A stretch of DNA of 64,000 nucleotides. Origin: Dasypus novemcinctus. Taxonomy: Eukaryota > Chordata > Mammalia > Cingulata > Dasypodidae. The notes under the pieces are model-generated. The model ran no database searches. It was not told the origin of the DNA and saw nothing but the letters and a program-made list of their open reading frames with translations. A program made the translations under genes and the position numbers. Positions 33,370-45,205 of this stretch are shown piece by piece. The stretch covers positions 35,150,365 to 35,214,364 of the forward strand of contig NC_080673.1 of assembly GCF_030445035.2 (NCBI RefSeq), in the 5' to 3' direction. Position 1 is the stretch's first letter. Every line of letters begins with the position of its first letter.

Positions 33370-34353
33370 CATTTCTAAACATTAAATTCTGACTCTGTTG
33401 CTCATACATTTTAGTATGTCCATGTCATCTTTCAATAAATATTTCGCTTTTAAAATGTTCAAAAAAAAGTTTAGGTATGTGAAGGTTTCATTTATTATGA
33501 CACAGGCATTCGAGATGGTACGGAGGACCCATTTTATGGAAGGAGGAAACCAGAAGAGGGCTGGCTCCCAGGGGTGGAACAACAAACAGACAAGATGAGT
33601 TGTGATTTAGATCTGAGATCACAGACGATAGGGCATGAATGTCCACCAAGAGAAGACACTCTTAACTACAGCATATTCTGCTTCTTCCAAAACACCACGG
33701 AGGTCAGAAATGACTCAGCCTGTGTGGAAGGACTTAGATTCAGCCTGGATTCAGCCTAAATCCAAAAGATTCAGACGAGGTGAGTAGGCAGGCCAGCGGA
33801 GGTGTTTCCTTCCAGCCGTCCTTCACGCGAAGGCAGCAGGAGTCGTTCTTGACGTATGGGATGGTGGGGCTCAGGAGCGTATATAGTTCATTTTATGAGG
33901 TGGGGGAGAATGAGCCTGGAGACTATACAAGCAAGGAAGTGTTTGCAAATGAATAAAAACACAAATAAATAAATGAAACAACCTGCTGAAACTAAGTTTT
34001 TCGCTGTGGGCCATCTGGTTTATATCAATTAGCACACAATTATTTTATTTGATCTTTGAATAGACATTTTATCAAAAAGCTTCTAATGTGACCTTAATGT
34101 GAAACTGTTCCATATCCACTTCAAAAAGGGCAAAATAAAAATAGAGTATGTCAGTTACAAATAAAACACCAATTGATGCTATTGTATATATATATGTACA
34201 AAAAGAGACATATACACACACATCCATATATATATATTCACTTACCACACCATAATCACGCCATACAGACCACAAAAGAAAACAGGGAAGTAAGTATATT
34301 CCACATATATGTTAAAAATATATACAGTGACTATCCTTAAAATATCTGAAGAG
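33370..34353. other. Single-copy-looking intergenic DNA
   Basis: Includes a stretch (33574-33780) ending in GAG|GTGAGT, a good splice donor pattern, and AATAAA near 33952. I found no matching acceptor or protein similarity. The TA/CA-rich part at 34180-34240 is simple sequence. Confidence 0.35.
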
Positions 34354-34743
34354 GGGAAGTGGATTTGGCTCAACTGATAGAGTGTCTGCCTACCATATGG
34401 GAGGTCTGGGGTTCAAACCCAGGGCCTCCTGACCCATGTGGTGAGCTGGCCCATATGCAGTGCTGCCATGCACAAGGAATGCCATGCCACACAAAGGTGT
34501 CCCCCATATAGGGGAGCCCCCGCAAGGACAGCCACCCCACACGATAAAAGCGCAGCCCACCCAGGAGTGGCACCGCACACACGGAGAGCTGACACAGCAA
34601 GATGATGCAACAAAAAGAGAAACAGATCCCCAGTGGAACTGATAAGAATGTAAGCAGATACAGAAGAACACACAGCAAATGGACACTGAGGGGTGGGGGG
34701 AGGATGGGAAGATAAATAAATAAAAAATCAATCTTAAAAAAAA
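34354..34743 (+). mobile_element. Armadillo-type tRNA SINE
   Basis: Head with GGCTCAACTGATAGAG A-box region and GGTTCAAACCC B box. The body has CACAGCAAGATGATGCAAC and GACACTGAGGGG, with an A-rich tail. Same subfamily as the copies at 35660 and 58356. Confidence 0.85.
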
Positions 34744-35659
34744 AATTCTGAATAGCCTAACATAACTTTAGGTCAAATTACAAGAATATTTTCAATAGTA
34801 CAGGTAAATAATCCATGCATTTTTTTTCTTTTCCTCAAGTAATTGAATTCCACCTTCTTGTCTGAATGATTTTTAATTTGTTTCAACAGCAAATATATTT
34901 CTAATGACATGCTTCATTAACAATTCTCCCAAATCGTTGGGTGTCATTTTTCATTAATTGTCCTATACAGTGTGTCTCAAAAAAGAAACATTTGAATATT
35001 TCAAAAGACTCTTTAAGCATCCTATATATTTAGATTTTAAGTAATGGAGAAGGTGTTGCAGTATTTCAAAATACCAATTCTCTTTCTACTCTTGAAGTTT
35101 TGGTACCCTCTCTACATTGCCCCTCCTTCCTTTGTTTAGACTCAGTGACCCAGTAGACTAATATTACTTTAGTATCCATCTTGCATTATACTTGTCATCT
35201 GTCAAGTATTTAACAAATATTTCTTGAAAAAAATTAATATATATTATGACTATAATATAAAATATTTTGCCTTAAGGAGTCAAGTACGATTTGATTAATC
35301 AGAGGTTAGCCTCAAACATTTTAAGTATGAGTAAATAGTGCAACACATTACCTTTTATACAGGATTAGATTAATTGGATATTTGGATTAATTGAGAATAA
35401 CAGTTAGGTTCAGTAGTTAGATTTTTGACCTTCAAAAAATTAGAATATGATAAAATGTATTAACACTATAATTCTATTGAAGATAACTTAATATTCCCTC
35501 CGTGCTTCCAAAGAACCTCAAAGTCATACAGTTTTCCACAATAATCATTATGAGTATTAATTATTTAGTGATAACCTGTGTGCACAAGTTATAAGAGATT
35601 GAGCTCAATATCTATGCATATACAGCAAAATTATTCTTATTCTTCCTTAAAAAAGAATC
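34744..35659. other. Intergenic DNA, nothing recognised
   Basis: AT-rich, no open frame or repeat I can name. Confidence 0.5.
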
Positions 35660-36085
35660 TTGGGAAATGGACTTGGGTCAACTGATAGAGCGTCTACCTA
35701 CTATATGAAGGGTTCAGGGTTCAAACCCAGGACCTCCTGACCCATGTGGTGTGGCGAGCTGGCCCATGTGCAGTGCCATGGCAAAGAGTGCCATGGCAAA
35801 GAGTGCCATGCCACAAAGGGGTGTCCCCGCATAGGTATGCCCCATATGCAAGGAGTGTGCCCCACAAGGAAAGCCACCCTACGTGAAAAAAAGCACAGCC
35901 CACCCAGGAGTAGCACTGCACACACAGAGAGCTGACACAGCAAGATGACACAAAAAAAAGAGATGCAGTTTCCAGTGCCACCTGACAATGCAAGCAGATG
36001 CAGAAAAACACAGTGAATTGACACAGAGAGCAGACAATGGGGGAAAGGAGAAGAAATAAATAAAATAAATCTTTTTTAAAAAAAA
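35660..36085 (+). mobile_element. Armadillo-type tRNA SINE
   Basis: Head with GTCAACTGATAGAG and GGTTCAAACCC. The body holds a local GCCATGGCAAAGAGT duplication at about 35776-35808, and there is an A-rich tail. Confidence 0.85.
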
Positions 36086-36540
36086 CCTTAAATATTCTCA
36101 TATATTTGCATTTTTGATAGAAAACATGTAAAATATGACCATTAAAATGTAGATTCTTAATTTTTAGCATTATTATATTTCATCACTCACAGCCTAATTT
36201 TTAAATCATGGATCTCCAATTAAGAATTCCAAAGACTCCTTTGTCATTCCAAGATTATTTTAATATGTAATTTTAATTCCTTCTAATGTTCCTCTCCTTA
36301 CATTATTTTATATTCTAAGTTGATACGTATGATTATGGATGCTAAGATAACTAAAGACCAGAAGTGATATGCCTCTGTTGTCAGAATGCCAGAGTATTTT
36401 TTAGTCTAACATCATTTTTAAATAATGAAATAAAGAGAATTTGAAAAATAGAAACATAGCCATTTTAGTGCTAGAAATAGTAGTAATAATAATAGTAATA
36501 TGAGGTAAAATTAGATAATAGTAACCATAATGTATTGCAT
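36086..36540. other. Intergenic DNA, nothing recognised
   Basis: AT-rich with a short ATA/AAT-rich stretch at about 36475-36500. No gene. Confidence 0.5.
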
Positions 36541-36963
36541 ACTGTCTTAGTTTCCTGGGTCTGCCAAAACAAAACACTGCAGACTGCATAGTTTAAAACA
36601 ACAGAAATTTATTGTCTCACGGGTTTGGAGGCTAGAAATCCAAAATCAAGGCGGTGGCTAGGCCATGCTTCCTTTAAACCTGTAGGGGAGAATCTGTTCC
36701 ATGCCTCTTCTAGCGTCTGGTGGTGGCATGCTGGCAATACATGGCTTTCTCTACCTCAGTCATCTCGTGACATTTCCCCCCTTCTGTCTCTCTATGTACA
36801 ATTCTTAGTTCTTCTCAGGAGTCCAGTCACATTGGATTAAGGCCTACCCTAATCCAGTTTGCCTCATCTTCACCAATAACATCTTCAAACACTCCATTTC
36901 CAAATAAAGTCACATTCACAGGACTGCGGTAAGGACTTTGTGGACACAACACACCCTGCAACA
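36541..36963 (-). mobile_element. MaLR (MLT1-like) LTR
   Basis: Antisense MaLR LTR: starts ACTGTCTTAGTTTCCTGGG, with AACAGAAATTTATTGTCTCAC, GTCCAGTCACATTGGATTAAGG and the CCAAATAAAGTCACATTCACAGG block in order. This is the common eutherian MaLR arrangement, less diverged from the pattern I know than the copies at 6-13 kb. Confidence 0.7.
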
Positions 36964-36985
36964 CACAGTGACTGTGCCGAGCACT

Positions 36986-37012
36986 TTACACACACACACA
37001 TATATATATATA
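36986..37012. repeat. CA/TA microsatellite
   Basis: ACACACACACACA followed by TATATATATATA, directly at the tail of a minus-strand SINE. Confidence 0.8.
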
Positions 37013-37487
37013 ATTTTTTAAGATTTATTTTTTATTTATTTATTCCCCACCCCCATTTCCCCTGTTCCCCTCTTGTCTGCTCTCTGTGTCCATTTGCTGT
37101 GTGTTTTTCTGTGTCTGCTTGTATTCTCATTAGGTGGCTCCAGGAGCCAATCCTGAGACCTTCCAGAGTGGGAGAGAGGCGATTATTCTCTCCTACCACC
37201 TCAGCTCCCCTGTTCTGCTGCATCTTATTTTCTCTTCTCTGTATCTCTTGTTGCGTCTCCTTGCTGTGCCAGCTCTCCGCGTCGGCTGGCACTCCTGTGC
37301 GGGGCAGCTCTTCCTGTGCAAGGTGTCATTCCCACGCCGGGCGGCACTCCTGCATGGGGCTGCCTTCCCGCACGGGCGGCACTCTGCGTGAGCCAGCTTG
37401 CCCTCACCAGGGGGCCCTGGGCATCGAACCCTGGACCTCCTGTGTGGTAGACAGGAGCCCAATTGGTGAGCCACATCCATTTCCCTA
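37013..37487 (-). mobile_element. Armadillo-type tRNA SINE, variant with different body
   Basis: Poly-T-like tail at 37014-37045, then CTGCTCTCTGTGTCCATTTGCTGTGTG. The middle differs from the other SINEs (GGAGCCAATCCTGAGACCTTCCAGAGTGGGAG at about 37142, a second B-box-like block). It ends in a tRNA-like head with GGCATCGAACCCTGGACC. GC-rich and rich in CpG, so probably one of the younger copies or a distinct subfamily. Confidence 0.8.
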
Positions 37488-38299
37488 CATATATTAATAC
37501 ATTAAATCCTCACAATAGTGTTATGAGATTGTCATTATTATCCCCATTTTATTAGTGAAGAAACTGGCACTCTCAAATGTTAAGTAATTCACCGAGATTT
37601 ATACAACTAGTAGGTGAGACTCTAACCTCTTCTGATTCCAAGCCCTTGCTTTTGACCAATAAAATGTGCAGACTTTACATTGAATTGGATAATTCTTATA
37701 TTATTCATATTCACTCTTTCAAAAAAGGGTAACAAAAAAAGAAAGATTCTTTGACAGGGTTTGCATGGTTCTAAATGACAAACCCAGAACTGTAACCTAG
37801 GTTACATAGGTATTATTACTTCCAACTCAAAGGCCTTTCTAGTTCCCTCTCCTGGGTATAGATGCTACCCATTCATCTGTAAAATGTAAAATCTACATAT
37901 TGTAACCATATCATATGTAAATGTATGTACAGACTTTTACATATGTTTTTATATGATATTGGCTTTTGACTTGGTTGAGAGCCTCAAATGATTTTGATAT
38001 GATGCATGTTCACATATATTTCAAATTTTTATTTGGGCATTTAAATTAGTTCATCTAAAACTTTGAAAGCTTCTCAAGGCCCATGGACTTGGAAACCATA
38101 GTGACTTTTGAATGAAAGAGCTTTTGAGTATACAAATGAATGAACCAGAAAAATGCAGCTGTGTTTAGAAAGAGGCTTTACAATAGTCTGAGGCAGAATT
38201 TATTAGGTATTCCCTCTTAATGAGTTCCATATAATATTCTCTCAGTTAATAAGTTAAAGATCATCTTTGAAGCTGACAAGCCTGCAGATTTTGACTTAG
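37488..38299. other. Intergenic DNA, old repeat pieces possible
   Basis: 37490-37660 resembles the tail of an ancient MIR-like repeat (TTATCCCCATTTTATTAGTGAAGAAACTG...AAGTAATTCACC). No gene. Confidence 0.5.
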
Positions 38300-38830
38300 A
38301 CTTGTAGAAAATGCTGGGTTTTATTAGTAAAGCAAGCAGATTTGGTGCTGCCATTTTGTGCCAGATGCACATTCTAATTAAGTCCAAAAATCTGTCTAGT
38401 TTGAGGTGGTCGTCCTCAAAGAGAAGCAGATGAAGTGCTTACTATTGTTAAATGCTGTTTTCGTCCTGCTACTATTTTCAACTCTTATGAACACTTAAAA
38501 GAATGTGCCAAGGGCTGAGCTTTCAAATGCTAGAATAATTTGCCTCTTCAGCTTGTTTACCATTACACAAAAAGGGATTTCTGTGGCATAGAGCAAGGCA
38601 ATGCTAATTGACTAATACAATTGCTATTCAGTGAGATAATTGGTTAAGGACCTGTAGTTTTACTGCCATTCTTGTTTAAGCATGGAGAGCTCTGCCCCTG
38701 TTATGGTCATTTCACTGTCACTGATATTAATTGAACTGCAGTTGCCTCATGTTGAAAACTGGGATTTACTGGAAACTGTTTCAAGTTATAGGATTAAGAT
38801 CAAATGGGAGTTTTAGTTAAGAAACGAACA
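38300..38830. promoter_or_regulatory. Candidate conserved noncoding element
   Basis: Repeat-free block with balanced composition and several homeodomain-type sites (CTAATTGAC at about 38604, ATTAATTGAACTGC at about 38727, TCTAATTAAG at about 38373). No open frame. In a repeat-dense region such islands are often conserved enhancers. Conservation itself cannot be seen from one sequence. Confidence 0.3.
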
Positions 38831-39089
38831 TTAGCTAAAATGTATTATATCATCAGCTAAGAAAAACTTAGAGAAATAAAATTCAAATACCACTTAATTT
38901 TTATTGTAATGTTTCTGTACTTTACAATTCATATTTTTCTTAATTCCTAGCTCCAAAATTCTTTGATGTATTGTAAAATGACCTTTATTTAACTATATTA
39001 ATAGTATATTAAAGTATTTCTTATGTCTTCCTCAAGGTGCATAATTTTTCTTTAGGCAAATGGCTGATTGTGCTCCACCTTATTATGCT
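38831..39089. other. Intergenic DNA, nothing recognised
   Basis: AT-rich, no feature I can support. Confidence 0.5.
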
Positions 39090-40285
39090 TTTTTAAAAAA
39101 ATTTAAGTAAACTTTATTTCAACTTCAAAAAATAAAATAACAGACAAAAGGCAGCTTAACAAATTATGGAAGAATTAATTTTAAAAATTCTGTTGTCACT
39201 TTATCTTATTTAATCCTAAAAACAAACTCAATTGTTTCTCCAGTGTTCAGAGAGATAAATAAGCAGACTAATTAAATGACATGAATAAGGTCTCCTTGTT
39301 AATGAAGAAAATGAAAGGGAAAAAAAGCTTGATCATATTCATATCTCATAAAATTAAATCCCATATTCTTTGTTTTTTACCTTTGGCATTGATACATCTT
39401 CTTTGCCTTTGCTACAAAAATATTACAATATTACTGTTAACTATAGTCTGTAAGTTACATTTGTTGTATTCTCCCAAGTGTAACCATATTCTTAACACAT
39501 TGTAATTGAGGAATATTCTTGTATTTTTATTGTTAACCACAATCCTTATCTACCGCCAAAATCACTGTTATACAGTGCCTAGCTTATCCTCTGGCTGCCT
39601 TTCAATTAACATTAACCTCCTTAGACTACCCTTTTCAGTTACAATCACATTTATAAATCAGCAGAATTAGTTATACTCATAATGTGCTAACATCAACTCT
39701 ATCCATTTCCACATACTTAAAATAGACCATATTAAAGTCTACCTACATTCAGTATCAGCTTTCTGTTCTCAATCATATTCTGTCTCCTATTAACCTATAT
39801 GTTATAGTTTAACACCATAACTTTATTCATTATTTTTAGTTCACATCAGTGATACCATACAATATTTGTCCTTTTGTGGCTGGTTTATTTCACTCAACAT
39901 AATATCCTCAAGTTTCATCCATGTTGTCATGTGCTTCCTCAGTTCATTTCTTCTTACAGCTGAATACTATCCCATTGCATGAATTTACCACATTTTGTTT
40001 ATCCATTCGTGGGTTGACAGACACTTAGATTGTTTCCTTCTTTTAGCAGTTGTGAATAATGCCACTATAATATCTGTGTGCAAATATCTGTCCATGTCAT
40101 TGTTTTCAGTTCTTCTGAATATATTCTTAGTAGCAGGATTGCCAAATTGTACAGCAGTTATATATTTAGCTTCCCAAGGAACTGCCAAACTGTCCTCCAC
40201 AGAGGCTGCTCATTTTATATTCCCACCAACAGTGAAAGTGTTTCTATTTCTTCACATTCTCTCCAGCACTTGTAGTTAAAATATA
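39090..40285 (-). mobile_element. L1 LINE 3' end
   Basis: Antisense L1: 3'UTR at about 39400-39830 and the ORF2 end at 39870-40280 (the TTTATCCATTCGTGGGTTGACAG, AGTTGTGAATAATGCCACTATAA and CCACCAACAGTGAAAGTGTT blocks in the same order as at 1720-1960). Frames are broken. Confidence 0.75.
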
Positions 40286-40429
40286 AAATATCAACCCTGA
40301 GTATAACCAACCTTGAATATAATATCCATGATGTCTACTAATATAAATCACATGAAAGTCTATATTCTTAAACCAGGGATTGGCTGACATTTTGAAAGAA
40401 CTTGACCTTAACCACTTAAAAGGTTAAGA

Positions 40430-40632
40430 ATATATTAAAAATAGAAAGGTAATGTTAACCATGGACTACAAGTAATAGTATAATTATAATAATACAGTTT
40501 CGATTGTAACAAAAGTACCACACCAACTTAACATGTTAATAAGGAAAACTATGTGTGTGAAGGTATATAGGAACTCTGTACATTCTGCATGATTTTTCTG
40601 AAAACCTACAACTTCCCTATTAAAAAAAAAAG
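40430..40632 (+). mobile_element. L1 3'UTR end fragment
   Basis: Sense copy of a mammalian L1 tail (GTACCACACCAACTTAACATGTTAATAA, then GGAACTCTGTACATTCTGCATGATTTTTCTG) ending in an A run at 40621-40630. Confidence 0.55.
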
Positions 40633-40715
40633 AAATTATTGATCTACCATTTATACATATGTTGTTTGAGCAGAAGAATAGTGTTGTCATAACTTGATTT
40701 TAAGATATTAAATGA

Positions 40716-40780
40716 TATGGGGACCTCATATTTTTTTACTGTAATTAAAAAATGAATAAAGACAAAAAAAAGAAAAAAAA
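40716..40780 (+). mobile_element. L1-mobilised retroposon, copy 2 (only the tail)
   Basis: A 65-bp insert consisting of the family tail (TATGGGGACCTCATATTTTTTTAC..) plus A-rich sequence. It is flanked by a perfect 14-bp duplication AAGATATTAAATGA (40702-40715 and 40781-40794). It is a severely 5'-truncated copy of the elements at 14024 and 45984. Confidence 0.75.
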
Positions 40781-41159
40781 AAGATATTAAATGAAACACA
40801 TCCTGGGTTGTTTTTTTAGGAAATAACATGCTAAATCGTTTATAGGTAAAGGGACAGTCTATCTGCAACTTTACTTTAGTCATAATTTAAATGTCCTTAA
40901 TATGTCTCACAGACACACAGAAATACACACACATGGGGAGGAGAATAATGAAGCATTTGTGATAAAGTGTTACTATTTGGAGAATCTGGATGATGGTTAC
41001 ACAGAAATTCTTTGTGACCTTTTTTTTCCAAATTTTTAAATAGTTTGAAATAATACAAAAATTAAGTTTGTAAAAGGGATCATGATGTATTAACCACCTG
41101 ATAACTAAACTGTAAGAGCTTGGGCACATCAGCTATCTTGTTGAAACTCTACATTAGGA

Positions 41160-41700
41160 GTCTTTTGGAAGGAAATTTTGGAGAATGTACCAGAAGCTAA
41201 AATGTTTACACCTCAATTAAACAACTCCAATTCTAGTCATCTGCCTCATGGAAGTATCCACCTACGTGCCAAGAGATGCTTATTGCAGACTATTTTGTAT
41301 TAGAAAGAAAGCAACCTAAATTCCCATTAGAAAAGAAGTTAAACAAGAGCAAATTCATGCTCTGAAATAATAGGGACACAAAAGGTAGATTTATGAACAT
41401 TCAGTATATCCTCACATGGAAAGGTCTCCAAGACATATTAAGTGAAAATAAAATTTAACTATGCATATGGTAATAGCCCACTCATGTTAAAGCCCATATG
41501 TTAAATTATCCTGTATATTTAAAAATGAGATACGGGTTGTAAATGCCTAGAATAGATCTAGGGGAACACAAGACTGTGATGACCTCTGGGGAAGAGAGAG
41601 AACAGTTTGAGGACAGGAAACTTTAAGTACTTACTCTAAATACATTTGTTTGTTTTATAATACTTCAACATACTTAGGCATCACTTGTGCAATTAAAAAA
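41160..41700 (+). mobile_element. Old L1 ORF2 end / 3'UTR
   Basis: Weak but ordered match to the L1 ORF2 C-terminus in sense orientation (AAGCAACCTAAATTCCCATTAG, ..GGAAAGGTCTCCAAGACATATTAAGTGAA..). Heavily diverged. Confidence 0.45.
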
Positions 41701-42999
41701 TAAAAATCATAAGGTTAATTCAAAATTAAGTTGGGTTATAGTGGAATGATTGCTGCAATAGTCTGGTTAAGAATGGAGAACTGAACTAGCAGGAATGGAA
41801 AGGAGATATGTGTAAGGAGGAGAATTTATAGGACTTGGTACTTGAAAGGAAGGAAGACTTAGGATGAGTGACTAGAATAGTGATGGCTTTACCGGAAATA
41901 GAAAAATTCAAGGGGACCTATTGATTTGTGAGGAGGCGATAATTTTAATTTTGGAGACATTGAATTTGCGGTTATCAGCGAGCCCTCCAAGGTAGATACA
42001 TTGCAGGCTGCTTGGAAATATATAACATTTAAAAGTACCCAGATAAGAACTACTCTGGGGTTAAGTGAATTAACTCTTAAGAGAACTGAAAACTTTCGGT
42101 GGACACTGATTGTACATCTTTGCTATGATCATTCTCCAGTGTTCCACATGTATTTATATCCACACACTTAATCCCACTGTAATTACTTATATATAATTTG
42201 GTATTATGATTAATCTTAAGAAGCTACAAACTCCTATACCTATACCAAACTTCCATATGGTATATTTGCCAATTTAAATTCTGTATCTAGAGCAGATTTC
42301 CTGATATGAATGAAACTTGTCAGAATAAAAAGATTCTAAGCAAATCAAATTTTTACAAATGAACATATTAAATGACTGAAGTCCTAGACTAGACTTTTTT
42401 ATCCATTAAAATATTATTGTCCTGGCTCCCTTTTGTCATTAATAGAACATGGAAATCTAACAACTGGGTCACTTGTGGCATTTTAAAACTACTTATATGG
42501 CTTTGTTTCTTCAAATAGGGGGTGGTGAAGGATTCCAGGGGATTAGATTATATACCATTTAGAAATTGAGTGAGCAGTGAGACTCTAAAAAAATTAAACA
42601 AGTCTTCAATAAATTGAATATCATTGATCACATATGACAACTGGCAGAAACAGTATTTTTGAATACATTTTATTATTTAATTGGCCCAAAGAACTCTCAA
42701 CTACAACAAAACCCTTCAAGTTATGTAAATATGCTTATTTGTTCTTTATGCTATGTGTATTACTGATAATTTTAATTACATCTATGGCAGAAATAAAAAG
42801 GAACAATGGCTGTGATATCAGTTGGGAAATGGGAGTCTTGTGGATCAGAAAATGGTTATTTTTAGGTTGGAACAAGATCAAAGTAAAATAAATTTTAATT
42901 ATCTGGAAATTTAGCAAGAAAGAAAATACCAATAGAAGTGAAGTCTAACGCTATTCCTTTGTTTCCTCCTAGGTTAAAAGAGCAAAAAGTTACTATTTC
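41701..42999. other. Intergenic DNA, nothing recognised
   Basis: AT-rich; the open runs here have no domain features and I take them as chance. Confidence 0.5.
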
Positions 43000-44071
43000 C
43001 TTATCCTTTAACTGTTTTGTAACCAATTCTAAAATATTAAAGAAGAAAAAGAAGTAAATGCAGAGAAAATTTCACTTGCAAATGTGTAACTATTTTAATA
43101 AAATAAAGTTAAAAACCCTTTAATGGCAATGGAGTTTTAAATAACTCCCGTTATTTTAGTAATAGGATATTTTCTTCTTGGTGTTTTGAAAATGATGGGA
43201 AATCACATATCTACTATTATATATCAACTTTAAAAATTTATGACTCTTCTTAAGGCACTATGCTTTTGGGTATCCTGTATGAACAAAATGAAATCCATGA
43301 AAATATATTTAGGTTTAAGATGGATTAAATAGACTTTCCTTTCTCCTAAATGTTTAATCAATGCATCTATCCTTTATTTTTACTTTATCACAAACCAGGA
43401 TTCACTATGTATTTATGTACATCCATAATTTCCCTTTGTTTCAAAAATGCTTACAGTGTTTTTGTTATTTGGCATTTTGACAACACAGGCACACTTTACA
43501 ATGGGCTGATTTTACAAATTAGTCATTTTCTGAACTTTATTTCTCTAAAGAGCCCACATAATTATAACTAATTTTTTTCTACTTACGAAGTTTAAATAAT
43601 ATGTAATACAATTTAGTTTAATCTTTGATAATACCATTGAAAATTATACAAGAATAAAATGCTTTTTCTATTAAGTTACAAGGAAGGAAAATTGAAATAC
43701 TATCTATGTTAGAACGGTGACCATAGCAATACGCAGCGTGCACATTATTTTATTATCAGAATTATCTGAAGAATTTTCAGTTTACACTAACTGAAGAGAA
43801 TTGTTTGGATTTTGATTATGTAATATGCTTGTCTTTCATTTATTCCTAAAGGAGTATGTATGCTATACATGTATATGTCATTATTAGAGCTCAGACATTA
43901 CAGGGTCATGCTGCCATTCAAAATTAAGATGCCACACTTTTATTACAATCGAATAGCATCCAAATGCAATATATTGCTATGAAAATGCAAACATTTTCAC
44001 AGATTGCCATTTATGAATGGGATCGGTGACAATGAAATGGGATTTTATTTTATGTAAATGGAAATGATTCA
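43000..44071 (-). other. GLRB: Probable GLRB 3' untranslated region
   Basis: The kilobase after the GLRB stop codon is repeat-free and AT-rich, with several AATAAA signals on the minus strand (plus-strand TTTATT near 43535, 43749, 43838 and 43939). The true cleavage site cannot be chosen from sequence, so the left limit is a guess. Confidence 0.5.
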
Positions 44072-44368
44072 TTATAAATATATAGACCAATATATAACAT
44101 TGAAGAACAAGAAGCAGAAAGGAAACAACGCTCTTGCATACAGATCAATTCGCTTTGCTGCTGTTGGAATAACAGGTTTGGCAGGAGGTGGTTTCTTGGT
44201 ATTCTTTGCCTGAGATTTCCCAAGTCCATTGTTGACTTCAATGGGTTTTCCATAGCAGTCATAATTGGATAATTCAAAATCTCTTGGTAAGCTTCCAACA
44301 ATGCTGAAGTCATTAGACCTTAGATCAGACTTAGAAGTACAAACTTTTTTGCATCTGGTCTCACCAAC
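44072..44368 (-). CDS. GLRB: GLRB last coding exon (glycine receptor beta subunit C-terminus)
   Basis: Read on the minus strand, this exon encodes 98 residues and a TAA stop (44072-44074). It starts VGETRCKK, has the gephyrin-binding segment [18 protein letters not shown] of the large intracellular loop (about residues 20-37 of the exon), then a Lys/Pro-rich stretch. It ends in the fourth membrane helix (from [13 protein letters not shown] to the C-terminal WSIYL). These are diagnostic of GLRB, the subunit that anchors inhibitory glycine receptors to gephyrin at synapses and forms the chloride channel with alpha subunits. The upstream boundary is a splice acceptor in phase 0. No frameshift or stop is present. 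The other exons would lie beyond 64000, because I find none in 44369-64000. This is the only clearly functional host coding sequence in the window. Confidence 0.95.
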   Translation of the reverse strand, partial: VGETRCKKVCTSKSDLRSNDFSIVGSLPRDFELSNYDCYGKPIEVNNGLGKSQAKNTKKPPPAKPVIPTAAKRIDLYARALFPFCFLFFNVIYWSIYL

Positions 44369-44385
44369 CTAAGGGGAAAAAAATT
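44369..44385 (-). promoter_or_regulatory. GLRB: GLRB splice acceptor
   Basis: On the minus strand, a pyrimidine-rich stretch TTTTTTTCCCCTT is followed by AG (44370-44369) and then GTTGGTGAG, the first exon bases. Strong acceptor at the codon boundary. Confidence 0.85.
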
Positions 44386-44614
44386 AACAACAGAGTGTAT
44401 TTAGAATTTTTATTTTTGTAAAACACTTTCCTCAAAAGAATATATTTTTTTAAATTGCTGGTTTCCACAAGAAAGTATTTGTTTATGCTACAAAGAACTA
44501 ACAGAAGTAATAATCAAGTGTTAGCCATCAGGTTGCCTGAACATTTGGAGCTCTAACATGTACCTATATAACAAAGTTTATGCTACAGAATAAACTTTTG
44601 ATAGATTTTTTCCT

Positions 44615-44920
44615 AACTAGAGAGGTTGTGGGTTTACAGAACAATCAATCATGAAATAGTGGATTCTCACATAGCACCTTATTATTAACACCTTGCATTG
44701 GTGTGGAACATTTGTTACAACTGATGATATACATTTTTATAAATTATACTATTTACTATAGTCTGTGGTTTAACTTAGGGTTCACTGATTGTGTAGTACA
44801 GTAGTTTCGTGGATTTTTAAAAATTTTATTGTTACTATATATGCAATCTAACATTCCCCCTTTTAATTATATTCAGATATACATTTAAGTGCTGTTAATT
44901 TTGGTGTTTTTATTATTATA
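44615..44920 (-). mobile_element. L1 3'UTR fragment
   Basis: Antisense L1 tail (GGGTTTACAGAACAATCAATC, ..CATTGGTGTGGAACATTTG.., ..AACATTCCCCCTTTTAATTATATTCAG..), parallel to 1110-1400. One of the few intronic L1 pieces in GLRB sense orientation. Confidence 0.6.
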
Positions 44921-45031
44921 CACTGTGTCTAGAAAGATGTCTAGCAAAAAATATAGACATTGGTTAAGGGGTTGAGAGAACAATGGAGGCAAGTAAAATT
45001 TAAATTCTTTAAATGTAACTTTGAGAAAATC

Positions 45032-45205
45032 ACACATACACACACATATATATATATGATTTACCTTCATTCCTTGCCCCACTTAAATTATCCAAATAAA
45101 ATTTTTAAAAGACCACTTTTAACAATCTCTCTCTCTCACACTCTTGCTCCTGCTCTCACACGCCCCCTTACACACACATCCACACTCACTTGCATTCACC
45201 CACTC
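45032..45205. repeat. Simple sequence: CA/TA then CT/CA-rich
   Basis: ACACACATATATATATA at 45040-45057 and a degenerate CTCTCTCACACTC..CACACACATCCACACTC run at 45128-45190. Confidence 0.7.
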
